Part shown: in pieces, positions 28,256 to 37,245 of the stretch
Position numbering within the stretch: position 1 is the first letter of the stretch
Layout: every line of letters starts with the position of its first letter
NCBI GenBank assembly: GCA_030694265.1
Contig: JAUXYP010000001.1
Span: forward strand, 372,001-436,000
Direction: 5' to 3'
Length of the DNA stretch: 64,000 bases
DNA from: Sulfuricurvum sp.
Lineage (GTDB): Bacteria; Campylobacterota; Campylobacteria; Campylobacterales; Sulfurimonadaceae
Translations under genes and position numbers: made by a program
Notes under the pieces: generated by a model
Told to the model about the DNA's origin: nothing
Database searches by the model: none
The model's input: the letters and a program-made list of their open reading frames with translations, nothing else

Positions 28256-28276
28256 CTCCCACTTGGAAAGTGGGAG
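28256..28276. repeat. REP-like palindrome, copy 2
   Basis: CTCCCACTT-GGA-AAGTGGGAG: 9-bp perfect arms and a 3-base loop, followed by CGAG. Shares the CCCACTT/AAGTGGG core with the copy at 27233-27249. It lies 42 bases upstream of the secreted-protein start. A related GTGGGAACGC string occurs just before it (28230-28239). Confidence 0.55.
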
Positions 28277-28341
28277 CGAGAGATAAAAACCTAGAGATCA
28301 TACCTAAACATATTTTTAAACAAGTTTTATATAGAGGTGTA

Positions 28342-28386
28342 ATGATTAAGATTTGTAAGGATTTTTACCTCTGTGTCAAAAGTTAG
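28342..28386 (+). promoter_or_regulatory. Possible leader peptide overlapping the nadK start
   Basis: A 14-codon frame (MIKICKDFYLCVKS) begins at ATG 28342 with GAGG four bases upstream, better than the ribosome site of nadK itself, and ends 11 bases inside nadK. AGAGGT (28333-28338) and ACCTCT (28367-28372) could also pair and hide the leader ribosome site. Translation of the leader may set nadK initiation. Inference. Confidence 0.3.
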
Positions 28387-29278
28387 CTATAATAACTCAA
28401 TTAATGAGTATGTGAGAAAAAATTTGAAATTAGAAAACATCAAACGTGTCGGAATTATTTTACGCCCTTCAACACCTGAACTCAAAGATATGTTTTTAGA
28501 AGCGAAGCGGATTTTTGAGTCGCGCGGTATCGAAGTTTCGATCGATCATGTAAGCGGTGGAATGATTGATGTCATGGGTCAGCCGTTTGATCTCATGTGC
28601 AGAAATAGTGATTTTTTAGTGACCATTGGTGGAGACGGGACACTCATATCCGCAGTACGCAGATCGTATGAGTATCAGATTCCAGTGCTGGGGATTCATG
28701 CCGGTAAATTGGGTTTTTTAGCGGATTTGGATTTTGGTGAGTTAGAGTCTTTTGTGGACAATCTTCTTACAGGTGAGTACCGAATAGATCAGCGTGCTAT
28801 GTTAGAAGCAACGATTACTACCCAACATGGCGAAAGCCGAGTTGTTGCCTTCAATGATATTGTATTGACACGTCCTTCCATATCAAAAATGATCAGTTTG
28901 GAAACGTATGTGGATGGACGGGCGTTTAACACGTATTACGGTGATGGGGTCGTGATCTCTACTCCGACGGGTTCGACGGCCTACAATCTCTCAGCGGGTG
29001 GGCCTGTTTTGTTTCCACTGACGCAAGTATTTGCATTAACCCCGATTTGTCCTCACTCGCTCACGCAACGTCCAGTTGTTTTACCCGGCCATTTTGAAAT
29101 CGAGATTAAAACACCGGATGCCAGTGCATTAGTCATTGTGGATGGGCAAGATATGGTAGAAATTACCGATAAGGATACTGTTCATATAAAGTTGGCTGAT
29201 GGTGGGGCACATCTGATCCATCGTAAAGAGTTCAACTATTTTGAAGTATTGAAAGAAAAATTGGGGTGGGGGAACTAA
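28373..29278 (+). CDS. nadK: NAD kinase
   Basis: Phosphorylates NAD to NADP. 301 residues. GGDGTLISAVR is the catalytic ATP/NAD motif (first Asp as base), GIHAGKLGFLADLD follows, and YGDGVVISTPTGSTAYNLSAGGP is the second conserved block. Start GTG 28373, since in-frame stop TGA at 28343 excludes an earlier one; the nearest ribosome site (TAAGG) is 12 bases away, longer than ideal. The short leader frame described separately overlaps this start. recN follows 3 bases after the stop. Confidence 0.93.
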   Translation: MSKVSYNNSINEYVRKNLKLENIKRVGIILRPSTPELKDMFLEAKRIFESRGIEVSIDHVSGGMIDVMGQPFDLMCRNSDFLVTIGGDGTLISAVRRSYEYQIPVLGIHAGKLGFLADLDFGELESFVDNLLTGEYRIDQRAMLEATITTQHGESRVVAFNDIVLTRPSISKMISLETYVDGRAFNTYYGDGVVISTPTGSTAYNLSAGGPVLFPLTQVFALTPICPHSLTQRPVVLPGHFEIEIKTPDASALVIVDGQDMVEITDKDTVHIKLADGGAHLIHRKEFNYFEVLKEKLGWGN

Positions 29279-29281
29279 GCC

Positions 29282-30829
29282 GTGATTGAGCGTTTTTATC
29301 TCAAAGAATTTTTAACCTTTAAAGAAGCGGAACTCGAATTTAAACCGGGACTGATCGTTTTTACGGGGCCAAGCGGAAGCGGTAAATCGATACTGATGCG
29401 TTCTATTTTGGCATCGGTAGGACTGGATGGGGTTGATGCCAGTGTGTGCGAATCCTCGGTATCGTGGCAGATCAATGAGGATGAGTATGGAATAGAGAAC
29501 GAGGCTACGAATGTTTTTCGTCATGTGAAAAAAGAAAAAATTAATTATTTTATTAACAATCAGCGCACTTCAAAATCTTCGATGGAAGCTATCAGCTCAT
29601 CGCATATACGCCATTTGAGTTTAAAAGATTACAGCGATTTTGACCCTATGTCGCTCATTGGATTGTTGGATGAGCGCATTACCCTTTTTAATCCGGAACA
29701 TCGAAATCGTTTGCAAGAACATAAAACGAAATTTTTGGAATATAAGAAATTCACGGATGAACTCAAAGTTATTGAGGAACAGGAAAAGAAGCTCACGGAA
29801 TTAAAAGAGTTTGCAACATATGAGATAGGTAAAATAGATGCAATTAAACCTATTGTAGGTGAAGACGAAGCATTAAATCTCATCAAAAAACAGCTCTCCA
29901 AGAAAGAAAAAATTGAAGAGTCGATACATGCAGCAGAAGCCCTGTTCACATATGAGTCACAGGTGAGCCATGCTCTGAGTATGTTGGAGGTTGAGAGTTC
30001 TTTTTTTGATGATACGATGAATGAACTACGCTCTGTTTTTGAAAGTTCATTGGAGAAATTAGAGGAGCTTGAAGATATTTCGGTTGAAGAAGTGTTGGAC
30101 CGTATTGAGCAGTTAAGTGAGCTTAAGCGTCGCTATGGAGGAATTGCAGAGGCTTTAGACTACCGCGAGCAAAAAGCTAAAGAACTTGAGTCGTATGAGA
30201 TGATTGAACACTCAAGGGGAGATTTGACCCATAAAATTGGGAAACTGATGGATGAGTTGCAACAGTTGGCAGATGAACTCTCTCAGCTTCGCTCAAAGGA
30301 AATAGATATTTCACTGGACAAGCTCAATGGGTATTTAAACATGCTTTATTTGCGTCCTGCAAGTTTAAGTATCGAAAAAGTCGATCACCATATATATGGT
30401 GTTGATCGTGTTATTTTGGGTCTTGAGGGAACGAAGCTTGAGAAATTGAGCTCCGGTGAGTTTAATCGGTTACGTTTGGCATTATTGGCACTTCGTGTTG
30501 AGAGTATGGAAGAGCAGGGCGGCGTATTAATGCTGGATGAAATTGATGCAAATTTGAGCGGTGAAGAGTCGATGAGTGTAGCAAAAGTCCTTCGCCATCT
30601 TGCACGTTGTTATCAAATTTTTGTCATTTCCCATCAACCCCAGCTCACATCAATGGGAGAACAGCACTTTTTAATCTACAAAGATGATGAGAGCCGTGTG
30701 CGGGAACTCAATGATGCCGAGCGTATTGAAGAAATTGCCCGGATTATCAGTGGTGAGGGGATCAGTGACGAAGCTATAGGATTTGCCAAAGAGCTTTTTG
30801 AGAGAGTACGAACGGAGAATCTACGATGA
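29282..30829 (+). CDS. recN: RecN-like DNA repair ATPase
   Basis: SMC-type ABC ATPase acting in double-strand break repair. 515 residues, somewhat short for RecN (about 550). Walker A is TGPSGSGKSILM, the signature is KLSSGEFNRLRLALLAL, Walker B is GGVLMLDEIDANLSG, and ISHQPQL is the switch histidine. Residues about 150-345 form the two coiled-coil arms. Start is GTG 29282. Overlaps tatD by four bases. The run nadK-recN-tatD-mltD matches what I recall from C. jejuni. Confidence 0.92.
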   Translation: MIERFYLKEFLTFKEAELEFKPGLIVFTGPSGSGKSILMRSILASVGLDGVDASVCESSVSWQINEDEYGIENEATNVFRHVKKEKINYFINNQRTSKSSMEAISSSHIRHLSLKDYSDFDPMSLIGLLDERITLFNPEHRNRLQEHKTKFLEYKKFTDELKVIEEQEKKLTELKEFATYEIGKIDAIKPIVGEDEALNLIKKQLSKKEKIEESIHAAEALFTYESQVSHALSMLEVESSFFDDTMNELRSVFESSLEKLEELEDISVEEVLDRIEQLSELKRRYGGIAEALDYREQKAKELESYEMIEHSRGDLTHKIGKLMDELQQLADELSQLRSKEIDISLDKLNGYLNMLYLRPASLSIEKVDHHIYGVDRVILGLEGTKLEKLSSGEFNRLRLALLALRVESMEEQGGVLMLDEIDANLSGEESMSVAKVLRHLARCYQIFVISHQPQLTSMGEQHFLIYKDDESRVRELNDAERIEEIARIISGEGISDEAIGFAKELFERVRTENLR

Positions 30830-31611
30830 TTATTGATACGCATGTCCATTTGGATGATGAACGTTACCGCGAAGATTTTGAAGAGGTGATGGCTCGTGCT
30901 AAAGCATCAGGAGTGAATGGATTCATTATACCCGGTGCACATCCCTCGACCTTGGAACGGGCGATCGAACTGTGTGAACAAAATGAAAATATTTATTTTG
31001 CGGTTGGGGTGCATCCGTATGATTTAGAGGGGATGGAAGGTTTGGATTTTGAACACTATGCCTCTCATTCTAAGTGCGTGGCTATCGGAGAGTGTGGGAT
31101 GGACTACTTTCGTCTTGAAGGGAGTGATGAGGAAAAACTCCTTGAGAAAAAACGTCAAGAAGAGGCATTCAGGACACAGATTCGTATGGCTAAAAAGGTG
31201 AAAAAACCGCTTATTATCCATATACGTGATGCGAGCCATGATTCTAAGATGATTTTACTTGAAGAGGGGGCAGGAGAAGTAGGGGGAGTATTGCATTGTT
31301 ACAATGCGGATGACGAGCTTCTTAGTCTTGCCAATGAAGGTTTTTATTTTGGAATCGGAGGTGTTTTGACTTTTTCCAATGCGAAGAAATTGGTCAATGT
31401 CCTTGCAAAAATTCCCAAAGAAAAACTCCTTATTGAAACCGATGGTCCCTATCTTACTCCTCATCCACACCGAGGACAGCGTAACGAACCTGCCTATACT
31501 AAGCTGGTTGCTCAAAAGATGGCGCAACTATTAGAGTTATCAGTAGAGGAAGTTGAAGCATTAACAACAGCCAATGCTAAGGTTCTTTTCAGGGGATTAA
31601 CCAAACATTAA
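30826..31611 (+). CDS. tatD: TatD family metal-dependent hydrolase
   Basis: 261-residue amidohydrolase-fold nuclease (3'-5' DNase/RNase in studied members). Motifs: IIDTHVHLDDERY with the metal histidines, AIGECGMDYFR, PLIIHIRDAS, and LLIETDGPYLTPHPHRGQRNEP. All metal ligands appear kept. Not part of Tat export despite its name. ATG 30826 overlaps recN by four bases. The next gene has its own promoter. Confidence 0.93.
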   Translation: MIIDTHVHLDDERYREDFEEVMARAKASGVNGFIIPGAHPSTLERAIELCEQNENIYFAVGVHPYDLEGMEGLDFEHYASHSKCVAIGECGMDYFRLEGSDEEKLLEKKRQEEAFRTQIRMAKKVKKPLIIHIRDASHDSKMILLEEGAGEVGGVLHCYNADDELLSLANEGFYFGIGGVLTFSNAKKLVNVLAKIPKEKLLIETDGPYLTPHPHRGQRNEPAYTKLVAQKMAQLLELSVEEVEALTTANAKVLFRGLTKH

Positions 31612-31622
31612 TAACTTAGTGT

Positions 31623-31628
31623 TATACT
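31623..31628 (+). promoter_or_regulatory. -10 box of the mltD-mrdA envelope operon
   Basis: TAGTGTTATACTCC gives an extended -10 (TGT-TATACT) 35 bases before the TTG start of mltD, just after tatD. Ten same-strand genes with no gap above 60 bases follow, so this probably drives the whole envelope cluster. Confidence 0.55.
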
Positions 31629-31662
31629 CCTTTATCTACGTATGAAAGAGTAAGGAGGTAGA

Positions 31663-32880
31663 TTGCGCTGGTTATTACTGATCATTTCATTCACTTTCTA
31701 TGCATATGCATTCGCATTTAATCCTAATGATGAAAAAAAGATTGCCGTATTAAGACATTTTGATATTCCCGCATCTTTTTTAAATGATCCCTACTTAAAT
31801 GATATGTACGTCGAGCAAAAGAGGGATTGCACACAGAACGGATTTGCTAATTCACCCGAAAATGCAGATATTCTGATCCCAATGCTTACCTCCTTAATAT
31901 CTCAGTCGGATTTACCGAGCGAATTTTTATTTGTTGCATTGGCAGAGTCGGGATTGGATACGCTATCCACCTCTTCGCAAGGAGCTGGGGGAATATGGCA
32001 ATTTATGGCTGGAACCGGCAGATTGCATGGATTAAAGATTACCTCCTATGTAGATGAACGGCGTGACCATCTTAAATCAACACGTGCTGCTATTACCTAT
32101 TTGTCTCAATTGCATCGTCAATTCGGTAAATGGTATCTTGCTATTATCGCGTATAACTGCGGTGATGGAAGACTTTCAAAGGCGATACGTAAAGCTGGAA
32201 GTAATGATTTGAGCATTTTGGCAAATCCAAACAAGGGATATATTCCGCCGGAAAGCCGTCGATACATTCGTAAAATTATTGCTCTGGCTTTACTCGCGAG
32301 TGATCAAGTTTTTTTAGAACAAATTCAATATGACCATTTGATTGGCGTGGCGTCTGAAAACCCTATTGCTACCGTCTATCTTCCAGAGGGAGAAGATATT
32401 AATCATATAGCAGCGGTTTTGGAGATGCCTAAAAAGAAGATGCTTCTGTTAAATACTCATTTGAAACGTGGAATAACACCTCCCAGCAAAGATATGTATC
32501 CTGTCTATATTCCTGAAGATAAGCTAGAATTATTTCGACAAACGTACCGCACTAAAGCGCTGAAGGGATATTTTGTGATGCACCGAACAAAAGCGGGTGA
32601 GAGTCTTGCCATGGTATCAAAGCAATATGATGTTCCAACTGGGGCAATACGCGTTGAAAACATGATGGGTGATCGCGATGAACTGTCTAGTAATCGCAGT
32701 ATTAAAATCCCTATCAATCGAGGGTTTATTAGGCATGCATCGCTTGATCAACCTCAATCAGGTGAAACCAAAATTTCAGTCGTAAAACTGTACAATTCGG
32801 CCATTGAACAGTTAAAAGCAAAAAATCTTTTTATTAAATCTAAAACCAAAGAAGATGAGGAAATTAAAGTCAGTGATTAG
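31663..32880 (+). CDS. mltD: Membrane-bound lytic murein transglycosylase with LysM domain
   Basis: 405 residues. Signal sequence [19 protein letters not shown] domain (about 85-230) with the catalytic glutamate in [21 protein letters not shown], then [11 protein letters not shown] and [12 protein letters not shown]; one C-terminal LysM repeat (about 305-350, [19 protein letters not shown]). It cuts glycan strands to 1,6-anhydro-muropeptides in the periplasm. Start is TTG 31663, justified by the strong AAGGAGG just upstream. The last 26 bases overlap rlpA. Confidence 0.92.
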   Translation: MRWLLLIISFTFYAYAFAFNPNDEKKIAVLRHFDIPASFLNDPYLNDMYVEQKRDCTQNGFANSPENADILIPMLTSLISQSDLPSEFLFVALAESGLDTLSTSSQGAGGIWQFMAGTGRLHGLKITSYVDERRDHLKSTRAAITYLSQLHRQFGKWYLAIIAYNCGDGRLSKAIRKAGSNDLSILANPNKGYIPPESRRYIRKIIALALLASDQVFLEQIQYDHLIGVASENPIATVYLPEGEDINHIAAVLEMPKKKMLLLNTHLKRGITPPSKDMYPVYIPEDKLELFRQTYRTKALKGYFVMHRTKAGESLAMVSKQYDVPTGAIRVENMMGDRDELSSNRSIKIPINRGFIRHASLDQPQSGETKISVVKLYNSAIEQLKAKNLFIKSKTKEDEEIKVSD

Positions 32881-33679
32881 AGTTATTTTATTGGGATTAG
32901 TACTTATTATGAGCGGGTGTACCTCTTATATGGGTTCCTATCAGTACCGTCCCTCAAAAGTTTCCAAAAAGTACCCTTCGGATGTTTTAGCAGATACTCC
33001 TTCAACGGTAAAGAAAAAAAATGGCGAACTAACAGCGTCTATGCGCCCTTATACGGTATTTGGAAAAGAATATTGTCCGACGGTTGTAAGTGTTGGGGAT
33101 ACAATGACCGGGCGTGCGAGTTGGTATGGAAGTGATTTCCATGGCAAATCTACTTGTAATGGCGAAGCCTATGATATGTATGCGATGACCGCAGCTCACA
33201 AGACCCTGCCGATGAATACAGTAGTACGGGTTACCAATTTGGAAAACAATCAGCAAACCGTAGTACGAATCAATGACAGAGGACCATTTGTTGAATCTCG
33301 TATTATCGATTTATCTTTCTCAGCAGCTAAAGAGATCGATTTGGTTGCAAAGGGAAGTACTTCTGTACGCTTGGAAGTATTGGGCTTTGAACCAAGCGAT
33401 GCAAAATCGATTGATTATAAAAGAATGGCTAATGGTCCAAAGCAGGAAGTTTTAAACTCATTTGCAGTTCAGATCGGTGCATTTGCAAATATTCAAGGAG
33501 CTCTTGAGACGCAAAAGAAGTATACGCCTTTTCATGGATACTCCGCAATCATCAAAGATTCGCAGTATAATAACGCTCCATTATTCAGGATTTGGTTACG
33601 CGGATTTAGAAGCGAAGCAGAAGCCAGAGATTTTATAGCTCAGGGTTATTTTAGCGGCCAGTTTATCACAAGGGAATAA
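32855..33679 (+). CDS. rlpA: RlpA-like septal lytic transglycosylase with SPOR domain
   Basis: 274-residue lipoprotein (lipobox LIMSGCTS, Cys about 22). The double-psi beta-barrel (about 85-175) has [19 protein letters not shown], the AHKTLPMNT motif and [18 protein letters not shown] with the catalytic aspartate. The C-terminal SPOR domain (about 195-274, [17 protein letters not shown]) binds denuded septal glycan. Together with MltD it would trim septal peptidoglycan. ATG lies 26 bases inside mltD. hisB follows after one base. Confidence 0.92.
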   Translation: MRKLKSVIRVILLGLVLIMSGCTSYMGSYQYRPSKVSKKYPSDVLADTPSTVKKKNGELTASMRPYTVFGKEYCPTVVSVGDTMTGRASWYGSDFHGKSTCNGEAYDMYAMTAAHKTLPMNTVVRVTNLENNQQTVVRINDRGPFVESRIIDLSFSAAKEIDLVAKGSTSVRLEVLGFEPSDAKSIDYKRMANGPKQEVLNSFAVQIGAFANIQGALETQKKYTPFHGYSAIIKDSQYNNAPLFRIWLRGFRSEAEARDFIAQGYFSGQFITRE

Positions 33680-33680
33680 G

Positions 33681-34253
33681 ATGATTCAAAAAAATCGTAA
33701 AACCAAAGAGACCGATATCACGCTTGCGCTTAATGTGTCAGGAACGGGTAAAAGCACCATAGCGACTAACGTCGGTTTTCTCGATCATATGTTAGAGAGT
33801 TTTGCCAAGCATTCGCTGATGGATATTAACATAACCTGTAATGGTGATACGCATATTGATGATCATCACAGTGTCGAAGATGTTGGGATTGTTTTGGGAC
33901 AGGTATTACGTGAAGCGATTTATCCTATTGAGCAAGTTGAGCGCTTTGGAAGTGCCGTTATTGTTATGGATGAAGCGGCAGTAAGCTGTGATTTGGATTT
34001 GAGCAATCGACCCTATCTACTGTATGACGTTGCGCTTGAGGGCAAAGTAGGGCAGTTTGATGTTGAGTTGGTAGAAGAGTTTTTCCGTGCAGTTGTTTTT
34101 AATGCGGGGATCACTGCTCACATCGTTTTACAACGGGGTAAAAATAAACACCACATTATTGAAGCAGCTTTTAAATCGTTAGCAGTGGCACTGCGTCGTT
34201 CTTTGATGACGAATGTGAGAGCAGGCGTTCCTAGTACCAAAGGTGTTTTGTGA
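33681..34253 (+). CDS. hisB: Imidazoleglycerol-phosphate dehydratase
   Basis: Seventh step of histidine biosynthesis. 190 residues, the monofunctional form without the HAD phosphatase half of E. coli HisB. Two symmetric metal motifs are visible: DDHHSVEDVGIVLG and KNKHHIIEAAFKSLAVAL. No other his genes are near; the gene is lodged between cell-envelope genes, as I recall for relatives. Overlaps kdsC by four bases. Complete. Confidence 0.95.
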   Translation: MIQKNRKTKETDITLALNVSGTGKSTIATNVGFLDHMLESFAKHSLMDINITCNGDTHIDDHHSVEDVGIVLGQVLREAIYPIEQVERFGSAVIVMDEAAVSCDLDLSNRPYLLYDVALEGKVGQFDVELVEEFFRAVVFNAGITAHIVLQRGKNKHHIIEAAFKSLAVALRRSLMTNVRAGVPSTKGVL

Positions 34254-34741
34254 TTCGACTGTTATTGCTGGATGTTGATGGCTGTATGACCGATGGACGT
34301 ATCATTTATAATGAAAAAGGTGAAGAGACGAAAAATTTCAACGTCAAGGACGGTTTTATCATCCGTTCATGGCTGAGGATGGGACATCATGTTGCTATTA
34401 TCACCGGTCGTGAATCGGCAATTGTAACCCATCGTGCAAAAGAACTTCGTATCCCTTATGTTTTTCAAGGGGTAGATAACAAGCTTGAAGTCGCACAAAA
34501 ATTGTGCGAAGAACTTGGTCTAAAGTCGCATGAAGTAGCTGCGATTGGCGATGATCTCAATGATTATAATATGCTTCAATGGGTTGGACAAGGGTATACG
34601 CCTAAAAATGGTGTTCACCATCTTCATGCAGTGGCTACTGTACTTGAAAATGTAGGTGGAGACGCAGTTGTACGTGAAATGGTTGAAAAAGTGATTGATC
34701 ATAATGGCGAGCGGGAAAAATTCTTGAGTTTATGGATTTAG
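34250..34741 (+). CDS. kdsC: 3-Deoxy-D-manno-octulosonate 8-phosphate phosphatase
   Basis: HAD-superfamily enzyme (C0 type, no cap) that makes free KDO for lipopolysaccharide core. 163 residues: nucleophile loop LLLDVDGCMTDGRIIYN, FNVKDGFIIRSW, IITGRES, and AIGDDLNDYNMLQWVG. Start is GTG 34250 (VIRL), overlapping hisB. Followed directly by lptC and lptA, the same KDO-LPS transport order as the kdsC-lptC-lptA run of E. coli. Confidence 0.92.
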   Translation: MIRLLLLDVDGCMTDGRIIYNEKGEETKNFNVKDGFIIRSWLRMGHHVAIITGRESAIVTHRAKELRIPYVFQGVDNKLEVAQKLCEELGLKSHEVAAIGDDLNDYNMLQWVGQGYTPKNGVHHLHAVATVLENVGGDAVVREMVEKVIDHNGEREKFLSLWI

Positions 34742-35251
34742 ATGTCAATTAACCTCTTTTTTATCTTGATATTGAGTTTATTGGTAGGTATGTTCGGTTA
34801 TTTTAAACCCACAATACTCATGGATGAGACAAAAGAAGAAGTCCCTAAGTTTGAACTTGAATCGTTTATTATTTATGAAATTAGTGCTGCGGGAATCGAT
34901 CGTTTTTTTGAAGGTATCCATGGCAAGCGTTTTGAAGATCGGTATGAGGTTTCATCAGCAAAATTCAGTAATAATTCCAAAGACCTTTTTGAATCGATAA
35001 GTGCGAATGAAGCCCTTTATAAAGAAGATATTATTACATTAGAAGGCAATGTCCATTATATGCGTGAAGATGGACTGGAATTTCGTTCCGCTGAGGGTAA
35101 GTATGATACGCCTCACTCATTGGTTTCAACGCGCGGTGGTTTTGTGATTACGCAAAATAGTAATAGAGTGAATGGGACACAGCTGCTGTTAAATACACAG
35201 CAACATACGGTGAGTGCAAATGCAGTCGCCGGCAGTTACCAATTAGATTAA
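34742..35251 (+). CDS. lptC: LptC-like LPS export protein
   Basis: 169 residues: one N-terminal membrane helix (about 2-20), then a periplasmic beta-rich domain with EDIITLEGNVHYMREDGLEFRSAEGKYDT, the repeating pattern of the LptA/LptC jellyroll. It would take LPS from the LptBFG transporter and hand it to LptA. It starts directly after the kdsC stop and is followed by lptA. Position and topology make the call good despite low sequence conservation in this family. Confidence 0.82.
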   Translation: MSINLFFILILSLLVGMFGYFKPTILMDETKEEVPKFELESFIIYEISAAGIDRFFEGIHGKRFEDRYEVSSAKFSNNSKDLFESISANEALYKEDIITLEGNVHYMREDGLEFRSAEGKYDTPHSLVSTRGGFVITQNSNRVNGTQLLLNTQQHTVSANAVAGSYQLD

Positions 35252-35266
35252 TAGAAAGATACCATC

Positions 35267-35755
35267 ATGAACAAACTTATTTTTATTGCTTTATTCTGCG
35301 TCTTTGGCCTTTATGCACAAGAACTTAAAGTGCTTTCTGCCAATTATAAAGGAGATCAGTCAACGGGAACCTCTGTCTTTACAGGAAATGTAATTGTAAC
35401 AAAAGGCTTAGATGAATTGAATGCATCAAAAGTGACAATCTATACAGACAGTAATCGTAAACCTATTAAAATGGTTGCCGAAGGGGATGTCTCTTTTTAC
35501 ATTGTTACGGAATTAAAAGAGAAATACAGAGGAAAATCCCAACGAGCGGTTTACTTGCCCAATGAGAAAGAATACCAGTTCTACACAAAAGTCGATTTAA
35601 TTCGTTTGGATGATTTTCGCCGTGTAAAAGGGGACAAAGTTGTTGTTAATACGATTTATGGGCATGCCAGCGCTGACAGTGCCAATAATGAGCCGGTCAT
35701 GATGGTATTTACCCTTCAAGATACCAACTCAACTAAAAAAGGGACGTCAAAATGA
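35267..35755 (+). CDS. lptA: LptA-like periplasmic LPS carrier
   Basis: 162 residues with a cleavable signal peptide (MNKLIFIALFCVFGLYAQE) and the OstA/LptA repeat pattern: TSVFTGNVIVTKGLDELNASKVTIYTD ... EGDVSFYIVT. It forms the periplasmic bridge for LPS between LptC and LptD. Sixteen bases separate it from lptC; the stop overlaps engB by four bases. Confidence 0.85.
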   Translation: MNKLIFIALFCVFGLYAQELKVLSANYKGDQSTGTSVFTGNVIVTKGLDELNASKVTIYTDSNRKPIKMVAEGDVSFYIVTELKEKYRGKSQRAVYLPNEKEYQFYTKVDLIRLDDFRRVKGDKVVVNTIYGHASADSANNEPVMMVFTLQDTNSTKKGTSK

Positions 35756-36372
35756 TCGAAATCATTAATTCGGTTTTTATGACATCGGCCCCCCATATTC
35801 GACTTTCTCCTGAAAATCCGTTGCAAAATGAAGTGGCTTTTATGGCCCGTTCTAATACGGGTAAAAGCTCGATACTCAATACCCTGACTCAGAGAAAATC
35901 ACTTGCAAAAGTTTCTTCTACTCCGGGTAAAACGAGACTTATTAATTATTTCGATGTGGAATTTATGGATCGTGATACGGGTGCCAAATTGGAAGCAAAA
36001 CTGGTGGATCTTCCCGGCTTTGGGTACGCCAAAGTAGCAAAGTCTCTAAAAACAGACTGGGAGAGTAATCTAACCGACTTTATCACACAACGCCAGCAGC
36101 TTCGTATTTTTGTACATCTTATTGATGCACGTCATCCTGACTTGGAGCTAGACCATTCGGTTTCTGAATATTTAGAGCAAATTTGTCGTAAAGATCAGTT
36201 TATTCTCAATGTCTTTACGAAAATTGATAAATTAAATCAAAAAGAGCTCAATGAACTTAAAAAACAGTTCCCGGATGCTTTGATGGTATCCAATACCAAG
36301 AAGCGCGGTGTGGATAGAGTGGTTGCCAAAATTTATGAATTATTGACCCATGTGGATACCCATGAAGATTGA
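35752..36372 (+). CDS. engB: Ribosome biogenesis GTPase EngB/YsxC
   Basis: 206 residues of the YihA/EngB family, required for large-subunit assembly. G1 is ARSNTGKSSILNTL, the switch I region follows, G3 is LVDLPGFGYAKVAK, G4 is FTKIDKLNQKEL, and G5 contains VSNTKKRGVDRV. The first codon overlaps the lptA stop. Nothing unusual. Confidence 0.94.
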   Translation: MIEIINSVFMTSAPHIRLSPENPLQNEVAFMARSNTGKSSILNTLTQRKSLAKVSSTPGKTRLINYFDVEFMDRDTGAKLEAKLVDLPGFGYAKVAKSLKTDWESNLTDFITQRQQLRIFVHLIDARHPDLELDHSVSEYLEQICRKDQFILNVFTKIDKLNQKELNELKKQFPDALMVSNTKKRGVDRVVAKIYELLTHVDTHED

Positions 36373-36823
36373 GTATAAGAAACCGACGCTAAGGGATATC
36401 CCCCAGATGCAACTCTTGGTTGCTCCTGAGATAGAGAGCGGTGTCATTTTGTTACGCACAGATGATGAAATAGCAACCAACATACGATCCTATACACTGG
36501 CTATGGATGGAGATAAATTAGTGGGATTTTGTGCTTTACATATCCATTCTCCTAATCTTGCAGAAATTCGATCGATGATCATAGACAGTAATTACAGAGG
36601 TAAAAATATTGGGAGTGAATTGGTTAGTAAAGTGTGTCAAGAGGGGTTATTACTGGGGCTAAAAGAAGTATTGGCATTAACGTACCAACAACATTTTTTT
36701 GAGCGATTAGGATTTATAGAAATTCCAAAAGAGAGTATTCCCGAGCATAAAATTTGGGCTGATTGTATTAAATGTAAACATTTTCCTGTATGCAACGAAG
36801 TATCACTTATAAAAACTCTGTAA
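36362..36823 (+). CDS. Short ArgA-type N-acetyltransferase (GNAT)
   Basis: 153 residues from ATG 36362 (an earlier GTG at 36350 adds four). GNAT core with RSMIIDSNYRGKNIGSELV, the acetyl-CoA pyrophosphate loop. The C-terminal IWADCIKCKHFPVCNE, with a C-x2-C-x5-C pattern, is what I associate with short, stand-alone N-acetylglutamate synthases such as the one in Mycobacterium. It would then begin arginine synthesis. The precise substrate is inferred. It overlaps engB by 11 bases and the next gene by 34. Confidence 0.7.
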   Translation: MKIEYKKPTLRDIPQMQLLVAPEIESGVILLRTDDEIATNIRSYTLAMDGDKLVGFCALHIHSPNLAEIRSMIIDSNYRGKNIGSELVSKVCQEGLLLGLKEVLALTYQQHFFERLGFIEIPKESIPEHKIWADCIKCKHFPVCNEVSLIKTL

Positions 36824-37245
36824 GCGATCTCTTGTGGATCGCTGTCTTTGGCATCTACATAGCGCTAAGCAGTATCTACCTTTTTTTCCCGCCAATGCTC
36901 GCGGTTCTTGGATTCCTTTATTATAGAGCATTACGGAGATATGATCTTTTTTCACTTATAGTGGCTTCCATAATGCTTTTGATGTTCGAAGCTGAAAAAG
37001 GATATTGGTTCGGTTCTTCGATTGTTTATTTTACACTGATTAGTCAATATGTTATGCCTAAAATTGAGCAAACGGTTCAATCACAAATGGGTATTAAGGG
37101 GATATTTGTATTGCTCTCCTACTTTGGTTTTTCTATTTTTTTAGGAATGGTGAACAGTGTGCTGATATTACCGCTTCCAAGTATGGATTGGCATGTTATT
37201 TTTTATATGGCAATTGAATTTGCGTTGATTGCGATTGCTGGATGA
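36790..37245 (+). CDS. MreD-like membrane protein
   Basis: 151 residues with about five hydrophobic helices, directly upstream of and overlapping mrdA (PBP2) by four bases. Size, topology and position match MreD, which links PBP2 to the MreB elongation machinery, but the sequence is too divergent to call by motif. In relatives I recall an unnamed membrane protein here. The start ATG 36790 lies 34 bases inside the acetyltransferase gene. Confidence 0.65.
   Translation: MQRSITYKNSVSDLLWIAVFGIYIALSSIYLFFPPMLAVLGFLYYRALRRYDLFSLIVASIMLLMFEAEKGYWFGSSIVYFTLISQYVMPKIEQTVQSQMGIKGIFVLLSYFGFSIFLGMVNSVLILPLPSMDWHVIFYMAIEFALIAIAG

Noticed and set aside
27229-28276. Possible CRISPR or insertion sequence from the repeated palindromes
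   Set aside because: Only two copies 1 kb apart, no spacers, no transposase or terminal duplications seen; treated as REP-like elements.
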